NCBI GenBank assembly: GCA_002477505.1
Contig: DLQB01000063.1
Location: forward strand, 1 to 37,095
Length of the DNA stretch: 37,095 bases
DNA from: Flavobacteriales bacterium UBA7443
Lineage (GTDB): Bacteria; Bacteroidota; Bacteroidia; Flavobacteriales_D; Sanyastnellaceae
Direction: 5' to 3'
The translations under genes were made by a program, and so were the position numbers. Position 1 is the first letter of the stretch, and each line of letters starts with the position of its first letter. Shown here one piece after another: positions 8,990-17,581 of the stretch. The notes beneath the pieces are model-generated. The model was not told the DNA's origin. It made no database searches and saw only the letters and a list, made by a program, of their open reading frames with translations.

Positions 8990-10399
8990 ATGTTTGATGG
9001 CATGATGGATTTGTGGATAAAATCATTCGAGGAAGAATTTGGGGGTGTTTGCACGATCAAAAGGGACCGTGAGAGTCTGGAGCACGCTGCTTCTGACTAT
9101 ACTGAGGACCTGCACTTTCAGCCCCAAATAGTGGTTGAGCCTACACAGACGAGCGACGTGAGTCGCATCATGCGCTGGGCGAATGAGCGAGGAATTCCCG
9201 TCACACCCGCGGGTGCACTGACGGGGCTGAGCGGCGGAGCATTGCCCGTCAATGGGGGCATCGCCTTATCGACTCGAAAAATGAACCGCATATTGATGGT
9301 GGATGAAATCAATCACCAAGTGCGGGTTCAACCGGGTGTGATTGTGCAAGAGCTGCAGGAGCACGTCCAATCCGCAGGGTTATTTTATGCGGTTGATCCG
9401 GCCTCTCGGGGTACCTGCACCATTGGTGGAAACATTGCCGAAAATAGTGGTGGACCGCGTGCTGTAAAGTACGGTGTGACCAAGGACTGGGTCCTCAACC
9501 TGGAAGTGGTTTTGGCCGATGGTTCTGTTATTAAAACGGGTGCTAATACGCTGAAAAACAGCACGGGATACAACCTCACATCACTTGTTGTGGGAAGTGA
9601 AGGTACCTTGGCAATTGTCACAGAAGCGACATTGAAGTTATTGCCTTGGCCTTCGCACAATGCGCTTATGTTGGTGCCATTTGCGAGCGCAGAGCGGGCT
9701 TGCACCGCTGTAGCTGAAATATTTAAATCGGGGTCACAGCCTTCAGCGCTTGAATTCATGGAGCGTTCCGCTATTGAATTGGCCCAAGATTTCACAGGCG
9801 ACGATTCATTGAAGCTCTTACCCGATACAGCCGCGCACTTGCTGATCGAGGTGGATGCCTTTCGCTTTGATGATTTGATGCCACAGATCGAACGGATTTT
9901 GCCTGTCATCGCGGAATGTGGTGGCGATGATCCCCTCTTCGCGGACGATGAAGCGTCTAAAAGTAAACTCTGGCGTCTGCGGCGTGCCGTGGGCGAAGCC
10001 GTTAAGGCCAAAAGCACGTACAAGGAAGAAGATACGGTTGTGCCTCGAGGAGCGTTGCCCCAACTGCTTCAATCTGTCAAGAGGATTGGAGGGGATTTTG
10101 GTTTTGAGAGCGTCTGCTATGGACACGCAGGCGATGGGAATTTGCACGTGAACATCTTAAAGCAAGAGATGCCCGATGCACGCTGGGAAGAAGAATTGCC
10201 GTTGGCCGTTCGCGCTATTTTTGAGGAAGTGATAGCGTTGGGAGGAACATTGAGTGGAGAGCACGGCATTGGCTTGGTTCAGAAGCCTTACATGGACCTT
10301 GCCTTTTCAGAACGCGCATTGCAGCTGCAACGCGAAATTAAAAACGTGTTTGACCCTAATAACACATTGAATCCTGGCAAAATATTCCCCGAAGCATAA
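8990..10399 (+). CDS. FAD-linked oxidase, GlcD / D-lactate dehydrogenase type
   Basis: Flavoprotein that oxidises a 2-hydroxy acid such as glycolate or D-lactate. At 469 aa it has the FAD_binding_4 (PCMH) domain in the N-terminal half, with PAGALTGLSGGA and NIAENSGGPRAVKYGVT as the FAD-contact loops, and the FAD-oxidase_C domain with YGHAGDGNLHVN and SGEHGIG (metal/substrate-binding His). No iron-sulfur GlcF-like partner or GlcE is adjacent, so the single-subunit D-2-hydroxyacid dehydrogenase role is as likely as glycolate oxidase. The start could also be the ATG at 9002 or 9005: TATGTTTG at 8989-8996 matches the -7 consensus but overlaps the first ATG, so if it is the promoter the shorter form is made. 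Confidence 0.88.
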   Translation: MFDGMMDLWIKSFEEEFGGVCTIKRDRESLEHAASDYTEDLHFQPQIVVEPTQTSDVSRIMRWANERGIPVTPAGALTGLSGGALPVNGGIALSTRKMNRILMVDEINHQVRVQPGVIVQELQEHVQSAGLFYAVDPASRGTCTIGGNIAENSGGPRAVKYGVTKDWVLNLEVVLADGSVIKTGANTLKNSTGYNLTSLVVGSEGTLAIVTEATLKLLPWPSHNALMLVPFASAERACTAVAEIFKSGSQPSALEFMERSAIELAQDFTGDDSLKLLPDTAAHLLIEVDAFRFDDLMPQIERILPVIAECGGDDPLFADDEASKSKLWRLRRAVGEAVKAKSTYKEEDTVVPRGALPQLLQSVKRIGGDFGFESVCYGHAGDGNLHVNILKQEMPDARWEEELPLAVRAIFEEVIALGGTLSGEHGIGLVQKPYMDLAFSERALQLQREIKNVFDPNNTLNPGKIFPEA

Positions 10400-10434
10400 T
10401 GCGCTGAAATCGTGCGGCTTTCATAAATCTGAAT

Positions 10435-10443
10435 TAGGTTTGC
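10435..10443 (+). promoter_or_regulatory. Putative -7 promoter element of fabI
   Basis: TAGGTTTGC is a full match to TAnnTTTG plus C. It lies 21 bp before the fabI start codon in the 65-bp gap after the FAD-oxidase gene. No clear TTG -33 box at standard spacing. Confidence 0.5.
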
Positions 10444-10464
10444 GACTGATTACAAATTCACGAC

Positions 10465-11286
10465 ATGGCCAACGATTTATTGAAAGGAAAAAAGGGCATC
10501 ATCTTCGGTGCATTGAATGACCAATCCATTGCTTGGAAAACTGCGCTTCAAGCGCATGCGCAAGGTGCAGAACTGGTGCTAACCAATGCACCTGTCGCAA
10601 TGCGGATGGGAGAAATCAATAATCTCTCGAAATTGGTGGGTGATGCTCCTGTTATTCCAGCAGATGCCACGAGTGTTGAAGATCTTACAGCCTTGTTCAA
10701 AGGCGCAATGGAGCACTTCGGGGGACAGGTCGATTTTGTCCTTCATTCCATTGGCATGAGCCCCAATGTTCGAAAAGGCAGGCACTATACGGATGTCAAT
10801 TACAATTGGCTGCAGACAACTTTGGACGTGAGTGCGATCAGTTTGCACAAAACATTGGCGGTTGCCAAAAAGCTCGACGCGATCAATGACTGGGGGAGTG
10901 TTGTGGCCTTGACGTACATCGCTGCGCAGCGTATTTTCCCGGATTATGGGGATATGGCGGATGCCAAAAGCCTTTTGGAGAGCATCACACGAAGCTTTGG
11001 ATATCATTATGGTGTGGCGAAGAAGGTACGTGTCAACACCGTGAGTCAAAGCCCAACCATCACGACAGCCGGCAGCGGTGTGAAAGGTTTTGATGAATTT
11101 ATCGCTTACAGCGAATCCATGAGTCCGCTTGGAAATGCGGACGGCCTCGCATGCGCTGATTATTGCGTTTCACTCTTTAGTGATTTATCGCGTTTTGTGA
11201 CGATGCAAAACCTTTTCCATGATGGTGGATTTTCGAATACAGGAGTAAGTCAGGAAGTCATTTCAAAATTTGAGCCAGAGGCATAG
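10465..11286 (+). CDS. fabI: Enoyl-[acyl-carrier-protein] reductase (NADH)
   Basis: Last reduction step of each fatty-acid elongation cycle (FASII), in the cytoplasm. It is a short-chain dehydrogenase fold of 273 aa, close to the usual FabI length. The N-terminal dinucleotide-binding segment reads KGKKGIIFGALNDQSIAW, the FabI variant of the SDR Gly motif; LHSIG lies in the middle. The catalytic pair is spaced as in FabI (Tyr, six residues, Lys: YGDMADAK) rather than the YxxxK of other SDRs. The C-terminal VTMQNLFHDGGFSNTG fits the substrate-lid and nucleotide-contact region. The gene has its own probable promoter and is followed by about 105 bp before thrA. FabI is the target of triclosan and related inhibitors. 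Confidence 0.95.
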   Translation: MANDLLKGKKGIIFGALNDQSIAWKTALQAHAQGAELVLTNAPVAMRMGEINNLSKLVGDAPVIPADATSVEDLTALFKGAMEHFGGQVDFVLHSIGMSPNVRKGRHYTDVNYNWLQTTLDVSAISLHKTLAVAKKLDAINDWGSVVALTYIAAQRIFPDYGDMADAKSLLESITRSFGYHYGVAKKVRVNTVSQSPTITTAGSGVKGFDEFIAYSESMSPLGNADGLACADYCVSLFSDLSRFVTMQNLFHDGGFSNTGVSQEVISKFEPEA

Positions 11287-11300
11287 TTTTTTGCTTGCTT

Positions 11301-11321
11301 CATGCGCAACCTTTGCGCGTG
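11301..11321 (+). other. Short inverted repeat upstream of thrA
   Basis: CATGCGCAA and TTGCGCGTG (3-nt loop) can form a 9-bp stem with one G-U pair, in the 105-bp gap between fabI and thrA. No T-run follows it on the plus strand, so it is not a normal terminator for fabI. A short T-run precedes it instead. It could be an operator or leader hairpin for the threonine operon, but I see no leader peptide rich in Thr or Ile codons. Confidence 0.3.
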
Positions 11322-11391
11322 AATCTTCGTATCCATCGAAGCAAAGCGTCTGCAAGGATCAGATTGAACTGCGTTTTGCTCAATTGATTCA

Positions 11392-13845
11392 ATGGATATT
11401 GAAGTTTTAAAATTTGGTGGATCTTCGTTGGCCTCTGCCAATGAAATGCGCAAGGTTTCTGACGTGCTTTTGGCACGCAGGCAGCAGCAGCGCATTGTTG
11501 TGTGCTCTGCAATGGCCGGCATCACGAATGACTTGATTCAAATTGGACTCAAGGCTTCGCGCGGCGATGCGTCATTTCGCATTTCCATTGAGGAGTTGGA
11601 AAGTCGTCACATGCAAGTTGCCCTCGATTTGGGCCTTGTGGGTTCAGAAGGCTCGCTTCCCAGTGAGCTTCAAACGCGTTTGCGCGAGCTAAAAGCGTTA
11701 TGTGATGGTCTGTTTTTGATCAAGGAACTCAGTGCTAAGAGCATGGATCAATTGGTCTCCTTTGGAGAACGAATGGCCGTGCCGTTGGTGGCGGGATGGC
11801 TTCGCGCCAACGGGCTCGGCGTGCGCCGGGTGGATGCTCGTGATTGGTTGGTTACAGATGATCAGTTTGGCTCCGCAGAAGTGAATCGGATTGAAACGGA
11901 CGGATTGATCCAAGCCGGCGTTTCGGCTGATTTAAATTTTGACATTCTCATTACGGAAGGATTTATCGGTCGCTCCGCATCAGGAGCCACGACGACGCTT
12001 GGCCGCGGAGGCAGCGATTACACCGCTTCCATCATCGCCAGCGCCATTCAAGCGAATTGCATGGAAAAGTCAACCGATGTGCCGGGTATGTTGACGGCGG
12101 ATCCAAGAATAGTGGCTGACGCGAAAATCATCGAAGAGATGAGTTACGAAGAGGCCATGGAATTGTGTCACTTCGGTGCCAAGGTCATTTATCACCCTAC
12201 CATTCAACCCTTGCGGGACTCTGGTATTCCGCTTATTGTGCGCAGCACGTTTCAATCCAATGCACCGGGAACCCGAATTGTGCAGTCGCCGAAAAACCAG
12301 GCACTCGTCCGAGGGCTTTCCAGTGTCAATGACATTAGCCTAATTACCTTGGAAGGAGGGCAGTTGATTGGTAGGCCTGGTTTTTCATCACGGATTTTTT
12401 CGCATTTGGCTGAATTTCAAGTCAATGTGGTGCTGATAACCCAAAGTTCATCCGAAAATAGTTTAACGCTTGGTGTAGCGGATAGTGATTTGGAAGCGGC
12501 CAAAAAGGCCCTCATTTCAGGGTTGGAAGCGGACATAACACTAAAACGATTGGCTCCGTTACGGATCGATTCGAATTTGAGCATCTTGGCAATTGTGGGA
12601 GGCGGAATGGTGCGTACTTCTGGCGTGAGTGGTAAGGCGTTTCAGGCACTTGCGGATGCGAATGTGAATGTTCGGGCAATTGCACAAGGCAGCACGGAGC
12701 GGAATATTTCTATTGTAGTGCGGACCAACGATGTTCCGGTTGCACTTCGGGCGCTACATTCTGGCTTTTTTGATTGTAATGAAGGAAAAAGATTTCATGT
12801 TTTTTGCGCTGGCATTGGACAAGTAGGTTCAGCGTTCATTGAGCAAATGCATGCCACAAGGCAACAACAATTGCGGGCACAAGGCATTGACTATCGACTG
12901 GTCGGTGCGTGCAATAGCAAGCGTTTTTTCGAAATTGTAGAAGGTTCATCGGGCATCCCGATTGACGCACATTCAGGACAACCCATGGATTCCATTCAAG
13001 ATGCGTACGATGCATTTCTTGCAATGCCGCTCGAAAACAAGGTTTGGGTGGACAATACAGCCTCTGCGGAGGTCGCTGCGGTGACCATTCAGGCGCTGCG
13101 CGACGGTATCTCAGTGGTGTGCTCGAATAAAATTGCCGCCACAGAATCGATGGATCATTGGCGGTCTATCCAGCGTGCTTCACTTACCGGCCAGGTGTTT
13201 TTCCAGCATGAAACGAATGTCGGTGCGGCACTTCCAATTCTCAGCAGCTTGCGCGGCATGCTCGCAACTGGCGATCAAATTCAAGCCATAGAAGGAGTGC
13301 TGAGCGGATCGTTGAATTTCATTTTTAGTAGCATGGACAGCGGTGCATCGTTTCAATCAGCTGTTGAGCAAGCCGTACAACTTGGTTTTGCTGAGCCGGA
13401 TGCAAGGCTTGACCTTTCCGGTCGAGATGTAGCCCGAAAAATCTTAATCCTGGCCCGAACATGCGGGGCTGAACTTGAGATGGATCAAGTAAATGTTCAA
13501 GGTTTCATGAAGGAGGGGGCGATGGATGCATCCCTTACTGACTTCATGCAAGACCTGGAAGCATGGGCAGGCCCCGTCCAAGAACTGCATGCGCAGGCAA
13601 AGGCAGAGGGAAAGCGATTGCGCTATGTTGCCCGATGGGATACAAAGGACCAATGTGGATGTTCACTTGAAATGTTGGCTCCAGACCATCCCTTTTATGG
13701 TCTCGAAGGCACGGACAATGCCGTTGCTATTTTTTCGCTGCGATATGCTGATCGTCCTCTCGTCATTCAAGGAGCGGGAGCTGGCGCAGCCATTACAGCG
13801 AGCGGTGTTTTGTCGGATCTCCATGCAATAGGCCGATCCAAATGA
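11392..13845 (+). CDS. thrA: Bifunctional aspartate kinase / homoserine dehydrogenase
   Basis: Catalyses the first and third steps of threonine (and methionine) synthesis from aspartate: ATP-dependent phosphorylation of aspartate and NAD(P)H reduction of aspartate semialdehyde. At 817 aa it matches ThrA/MetL fusion enzymes. The aspartokinase domain (about 1-300) starts with KFGGSSLAS and holds GFIGRSASGATTTLGRGGSDY. Two ACT segments follow (about 305-460; VNVVLITQSSSE and NVNVRAIAQGSTERNIS), the usual site of threonine feedback inhibition. The homoserine dehydrogenase part (about 465-817) carries the nucleotide-binding GIGQVGSAF, NKIAAT and EGVLSGSLNFI. Its stop overlaps the thrB start by 4 bp (ATGA), indicating translational coupling. 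Confidence 0.96.
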   Translation: MDIEVLKFGGSSLASANEMRKVSDVLLARRQQQRIVVCSAMAGITNDLIQIGLKASRGDASFRISIEELESRHMQVALDLGLVGSEGSLPSELQTRLRELKALCDGLFLIKELSAKSMDQLVSFGERMAVPLVAGWLRANGLGVRRVDARDWLVTDDQFGSAEVNRIETDGLIQAGVSADLNFDILITEGFIGRSASGATTTLGRGGSDYTASIIASAIQANCMEKSTDVPGMLTADPRIVADAKIIEEMSYEEAMELCHFGAKVIYHPTIQPLRDSGIPLIVRSTFQSNAPGTRIVQSPKNQALVRGLSSVNDISLITLEGGQLIGRPGFSSRIFSHLAEFQVNVVLITQSSSENSLTLGVADSDLEAAKKALISGLEADITLKRLAPLRIDSNLSILAIVGGGMVRTSGVSGKAFQALADANVNVRAIAQGSTERNISIVVRTNDVPVALRALHSGFFDCNEGKRFHVFCAGIGQVGSAFIEQMHATRQQQLRAQGIDYRLVGACNSKRFFEIVEGSSGIPIDAHSGQPMDSIQDAYDAFLAMPLENKVWVDNTASAEVAAVTIQALRDGISVVCSNKIAATESMDHWRSIQRASLTGQVFFQHETNVGAALPILSSLRGMLATGDQIQAIEGVLSGSLNFIFSSMDSGASFQSAVEQAVQLGFAEPDARLDLSGRDVARKILILARTCGAELEMDQVNVQGFMKEGAMDASLTDFMQDLEAWAGPVQELHAQAKAEGKRLRYVARWDTKDQCGCSLEMLAPDHPFYGLEGTDNAVAIFSLRYADRPLVIQGAGAGAAITASGVLSDLHAIGRSK

Positions 13846-14765
13846 GCAGAGAAGTAACGGTTTGGGCTCCGGCAACGGTCGCCAATTTGAATGTTGGGTT
13901 TGACGCGCTCGGCTGCGCTTTGAGCTGCCCGGGTGAACGAATGATTGTGCGTACAACCGAAACCCCGGGCGAAGTGCGCATTCGATCGGTCCATGGGGCT
14001 TCCTTGGATTTGAATGCAGATCGCAACATTGCTTCGGTGGCGGCAAAGAGTCTTTTGCAGGCCATGGGCAACCCTTGTGGGCTTGAATTGGAGCTGTTTA
14101 AGGACATCAAGCCCGGAAGTGGAATCGGTTCAAGCGCAGCAAGTGCTTCAGGAGCTGTGGTCGCTGTGAATGAATTGTTGAATGCCGGCCTTCGACCAGA
14201 AGAATTGCTGCCTTTTGCGCTGGATGGGGAACAGTTGGCGAGCGGAGCGCGGCATGCGGATAATGTTGCACCTGCCTTGTTGGGTGGACTTGTGCTGTGT
14301 CCACCTGAAGGCGCGCCGCTTTCGATTCCAATGCCGTTTGATTGGCATTTGGTCATCCTTCATCCACAAATTGAGATTCGTACGGCTGATGCACGAGGAG
14401 CTTTGCCCGAAATGGTTCCGTTGTCAGATGCTGCGGCGCAATCGGCTTGGATGGGCGCCTTTGTTGCAGCTTGTCATGAAGGGGATTCTGAGCGTGCATT
14501 ATTTTCGTTGGAAGACCTATTGGTCACACCCCATCGCCAAGGACTCATTCCCCATTTTGAACAAATGAAGCAAGCGGCACTTCGCGCAGGTGCACGAGCC
14601 GGTGGCATCTCAGGTAGCGGTCCGTCTACTTTTTGGATTGCAAAAGATGCGCAAGACGCCCAGTCCGTGGGGGATTCGTTAGAGGTTTGCATGACTGAAA
14701 ATGCGGTTCCTTATCACATTCACCATGCTCAGATTGCACCGCAAGGTGCACACATTGTCCAATGA
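13842..14765 (+). CDS. thrB: Homoserine kinase
   Basis: Phosphorylates homoserine to O-phosphohomoserine for threonine synthase. GHMP kinase of 307 aa. The N-terminal VWAPATVANLNVGFDALG is typical of ThrB, the ATP-binding loop GSGIGSSAASASGAV is at about residues 90-104, and the C-terminal glycine-rich GGISGSGPSTF closes the active site. The start (ATGA overlapping the thrA stop) and the stop (ATGA overlapping the thrC start) place it in the middle of a coupled thrABC operon. Confidence 0.96.
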   Translation: MSREVTVWAPATVANLNVGFDALGCALSCPGERMIVRTTETPGEVRIRSVHGASLDLNADRNIASVAAKSLLQAMGNPCGLELELFKDIKPGSGIGSSAASASGAVVAVNELLNAGLRPEELLPFALDGEQLASGARHADNVAPALLGGLVLCPPEGAPLSIPMPFDWHLVILHPQIEIRTADARGALPEMVPLSDAAAQSAWMGAFVAACHEGDSERALFSLEDLLVTPHRQGLIPHFEQMKQAALRAGARAGGISGSGPSTFWIAKDAQDAQSVGDSLEVCMTENAVPYHIHHAQIAPQGAHIVQ

Positions 14766-16042
14766 AATACCGAAGCTTAAATCAACCGACAACTTGGCGC
14801 ACCTTTGGTCAAGCTTTGCGCGAAGGACTGGCCCCCAATCGTGGGTTGTATGTTCCTGAAAATATTCCACTCTTATCGGATGGTTTCCTGCGCGGAACAT
14901 CATTGCAAGAAATTGGAATGGAAATGATGAAGCCACTGGTGGGAAATGATTTGTCAGCAGCTCAGGTGCAAGATGTAGTTGAGGATTCATTGAATTTTGA
15001 AATCCCATTGGTTCCATTGGAAGAGGAGCTACAATTGCTCGAGCTTTTTCATGGTCCAACATCCGCGTTCAAAGATGTCGGAGCTCGTATGATGTCGCGT
15101 TTTTTGCAGCGCGTTTCGAGTGATCGGCTGACCGTGCTTGTGGCTACGTCAGGGGATACAGGATCGGCCGTTGCACAGGGCTTTGTCGATGTAGAAGGCA
15201 TCGATGTCGTCATATTGTATCCGAGCGGAAGGATTAGCCACATCCAGGAACAACAGCTCACAACGGTCGGAAAGAACGTGGTAGCCTTGGAGATTGATGG
15301 ATCCTTTGATGATTGTCAAAACTTGGTCAAAACAGCCTTTCAAGATGAAGCGTTGCAGCGCAGTAGGCCCTTGACCAGCGCCAATTCCATCAATATCGGT
15401 CGTTGGCTTCCGCAGAGCATTTATTATGCTTGGGCTGTTGCCCAGGCCAAACAGTCCGTCGATTTTGTGATTCCATCCGGGAATTTTGGAAATGCCGCCG
15501 CAGGAGTTTTGGCGCAAAAAATGGGGGTTCCAACCGCTTCATTCCTCGCGGCAGTGAACACCAATGCGAGCATGCAGGATTATTTGCATTCGGGAACGTA
15601 CACTCCGATGTCTTCGATCCCCACGATCTCGAATGCCATGGATGTGGGGAATCCCAGCAACCGTCCAAGGCTGGAATGGTTGTACAATGGCAGTGTTTCA
15701 GATATGCAAAGTCAGTTTTCTGTCGTGTCTGTTGATGAAGAAGCTACCAAGCAAACGATGCACCGCATCAAGAATGAGTCGGATGTTTTGGTATGTCCGC
15801 ACACGGCTGTAGGGATTCATGCAGCCCATCGGAAACAAGGCCAGCAATCATCAAACAATTGCACCGTGGTATTGGCCACGGCTCACGCTGCAAAATTTGG
15901 AGCGATTGTGCACGCTGCAACGGGACATCAGCCCATAGTTCCAGATGCCCTTCAATCCTGTTTGACCAAGCCAAAAGTGGCGGTATCGCTACCAGCAACC
16001 TATGAATCCCTCAAGTCCTATTTGATGGATTCGAACCATTGA
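14762..16042 (+). CDS. thrC: Threonine synthase
   Basis: PLP enzyme converting O-phosphohomoserine to threonine, last step of the pathway. The 426-aa length matches the bacterial class. The PLP lysine lies in GPTSAFKDVGARM (Lys at about residue 103), and SGDTGSAVAQGF and IPSGNFGNAAAG form the phosphate-binding loops. The N-terminal Thr_synth_N segment is recognisable (LREGLAPNRGLYVPE). Its start overlaps thrB by ATGA. The last 32 bp overlap, on the opposite strand, the end of the ATP-grasp-like gene, and no hairpin terminator is visible there. Confidence 0.96.
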   Translation: MKYRSLNQPTTWRTFGQALREGLAPNRGLYVPENIPLLSDGFLRGTSLQEIGMEMMKPLVGNDLSAAQVQDVVEDSLNFEIPLVPLEEELQLLELFHGPTSAFKDVGARMMSRFLQRVSSDRLTVLVATSGDTGSAVAQGFVDVEGIDVVILYPSGRISHIQEQQLTTVGKNVVALEIDGSFDDCQNLVKTAFQDEALQRSRPLTSANSINIGRWLPQSIYYAWAVAQAKQSVDFVIPSGNFGNAAAGVLAQKMGVPTASFLAAVNTNASMQDYLHSGTYTPMSSIPTISNAMDVGNPSNRPRLEWLYNGSVSDMQSQFSVVSVDEEATKQTMHRIKNESDVLVCPHTAVGIHAAHRKQGQQSSNNCTVVLATAHAAKFGAIVHAATGHQPIVPDALQSCLTKPKVAVSLPATYESLKSYLMDSNH

Positions 16043-16919
16043 TGGCGTTTTCAAAAGCTTTGGCCATGGTTTGAATCGCGATACGCTTCTCCCCATCAGG
16101 CAATTCAGCGGGTGGACCCCAAGGAGTTGGGTTGACGTCGATGACGAATAGTTTGCCTGTTTGTGCATCCCGAAGCGCATCCAATTCGGCGTAGTCCACA
16201 TGGAGCGCATGCATCATGGTCCCGATGAATTTTATTTCTTCCTTGTCCAATGCTTCATTCACGGCAACGACATGCGCGGATGTGCATTGATTGGTGAAGC
16301 GAGACTGAGCCGCTTTGTATTTTTTGTAGGCAAGTGGAATGCTACCGTGAATGAATACCAATCGGTAGTCGAAGTATTGCCCTGTTTCGTCGTTGTTATG
16401 GATGTTAAGCTGATAAACGCAGTGCTGCTGTTTGTCCGAATCCGCAATCGGTCCATTGATGATTTTTCCATCGTGGCGTGCATTGAATTCGCTTTTGATC
16501 ACCATTGGCCCTGTAAAAGCGGTAGGGTCTACAGCCATGCCATAGCCAAAGGCAGCTACGTGCGATTGTTCCAAGGTTGATTTTCGGATGTCCCTGCAAT
16601 TGGCGTTCCATAGATGAGTAGGCGCATCTGTGAGCCAACGGGGAAGCGGAGTGTTTTTTTCGGTTTGATCTTCGAAGCGAATGCAAAGTTTGGGATTGAT
16701 CCTTGGTGCATTGGTGAGCTCCCATTTCAATTCCTTGCAAATTTTGTGCAGTGCACTGCGGCGTGAAGGCAAATCAGGGTATGCAATGATGATGGGAGGG
16801 CGCTGCCTTTGAGCGAAGCTCATGGAAAGAAGGTTCAACCGATGCCGGACGTTTTTCATCAAGCGTTCAACCCAAGGAGTTTGTCTGGATACGTTGACGC
16901 CGTAGCGATTGTGCCTCAT
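16011..16919 (-). CDS. Uncharacterised ATP-grasp-like protein
   Basis: I do not recognise a specific family. The C-terminal half resembles ATP-grasp ligases: FDYRLVFIHG, then HVDYAELDALRD and FVIDVNPTPWGPPAE, where the Asp and Asn fit the usual metal-binding acidic/Asn pair. An upstream lysine in VIKSEFNARHDGKI would suit nucleotide binding. There is no signal peptide, so it is probably cytoplasmic. Substrate unknown; ATP-grasp enzymes usually join a carboxylate to an amine or thiol. The start is set at 16919 because its ATG overlaps the nth stop as ATGA; an in-frame ATG at 16946 would add nine residues. It is third in a coupled cluster with the DUF6702 gene and nth. Length 302 aa from this start. 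Confidence 0.7.
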   Translation of the reverse strand: MRHNRYGVNVSRQTPWVERLMKNVRHRLNLLSMSFAQRQRPPIIIAYPDLPSRRSALHKICKELKWELTNAPRINPKLCIRFEDQTEKNTPLPRWLTDAPTHLWNANCRDIRKSTLEQSHVAAFGYGMAVDPTAFTGPMVIKSEFNARHDGKIINGPIADSDKQQHCVYQLNIHNNDETGQYFDYRLVFIHGSIPLAYKKYKAAQSRFTNQCTSAHVVAVNEALDKEEIKFIGTMMHALHVDYAELDALRDAQTGKLFVIDVNPTPWGPPAELPDGEKRIAIQTMAKAFENAINGSNPSNRT

Positions 16920-17581
16920 GGAAAATCCGATGTTTGAGGCATCCATTTGCGTTGTTCAGATGGGCGGCCACATTCCCTCAGCAAGTGGTCTGTTTCCCAT
17001 TTGAGCCCCCTTGCCGGGCTGAATTCTCTGGCGTAAAAGATGATTTGAAGATGCAGGTCATTCCATTTCTCCTCGGGGAATAGGCGTTTGGCATCCCGCT
17101 CTGTTTGGTCTACATTTTTGCCATTGGTCAGGCCCCAGCGGTACATCAATCGATGGATGTGCGTGTCAACGGGAAAAGCCGGAACTCCGAAGGCTTGAGC
17201 CATTACAACAGAGGCCGTTTTATGCCCGACACCTGGAAGTGCTTCCAAAGCTTCAAAATCGGCAGGCACTTCGCCGGCATGAAGCTCGAGCAGTAGCTCA
17301 GACAACCGATGGATATTTTTTGATTTTGCCGGAGACAAACCACACGGACGGATGATCGCTTTGATTTCGTCCACAGAAACATTTGCCATCTTCTTGGGCG
17401 AGTCTGCCAATTCAAACAATGCGGGTGTCACGGTATTGACTCTAGCGTCTGTGCATTGTGCAGACAAGAGCACGGCAATGAGCAAGGTGTAGGGATCGGT
17501 GTGGTCAAGCGGAACAGGTGGCGCTGGGTAGAGCCGTTCCAGTTCGTTCATGATGAATTCAACCTTTTCCTTCTTGTTCAT
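16916..17581 (-). CDS. nth: Endonuclease III-like DNA glycosylase, no Fe-S cysteines
   Basis: Base-excision repair enzyme that removes oxidised pyrimidines and cuts at the abasic site. The helix-hairpin-helix LPGVGHKTASVV contains the catalytic Lys121, and Asp139 lies in FPVDTHIHR, equivalent to Lys120 and Asp138 of E. coli Nth. E. coli Nth ends with four cysteines (C-x6-C-x2-C-x5-C) that bind a 4Fe-4S cluster. Here the matching segment (about 183-206: AREFSPARGLKWETD then RECG) has only one cysteine, Cys204, so no such cluster can form. The start at 17581 is preferred because its ATG overlaps the DUF6702 stop as ATGA; the longer frame (17629) would lie within that gene. Length 221 aa, typical. 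Confidence 0.9.
   Translation of the reverse strand: MNKKEKVEFIMNELERLYPAPPVPLDHTDPYTLLIAVLLSAQCTDARVNTVTPALFELADSPKKMANVSVDEIKAIIRPCGLSPAKSKNIHRLSELLLELHAGEVPADFEALEALPGVGHKTASVVMAQAFGVPAFPVDTHIHRLMYRWGLTNGKNVDQTERDAKRLFPEEKWNDLHLQIIFYAREFSPARGLKWETDHLLRECGRPSEQRKWMPQTSDFP

Noticed and set aside
10142..10156. GCACGTGAACA, partial parS-like sequence
   Set aside because: Only one half fits the parS consensus, and it encodes conserved residues of the FAD-oxidase (GNLHVNI).
11287..11391. Threonine attenuator leader peptide upstream of thrA
   Set aside because: No short frame rich in Thr/Ile codons, and the hairpin present is not followed by T-residues.
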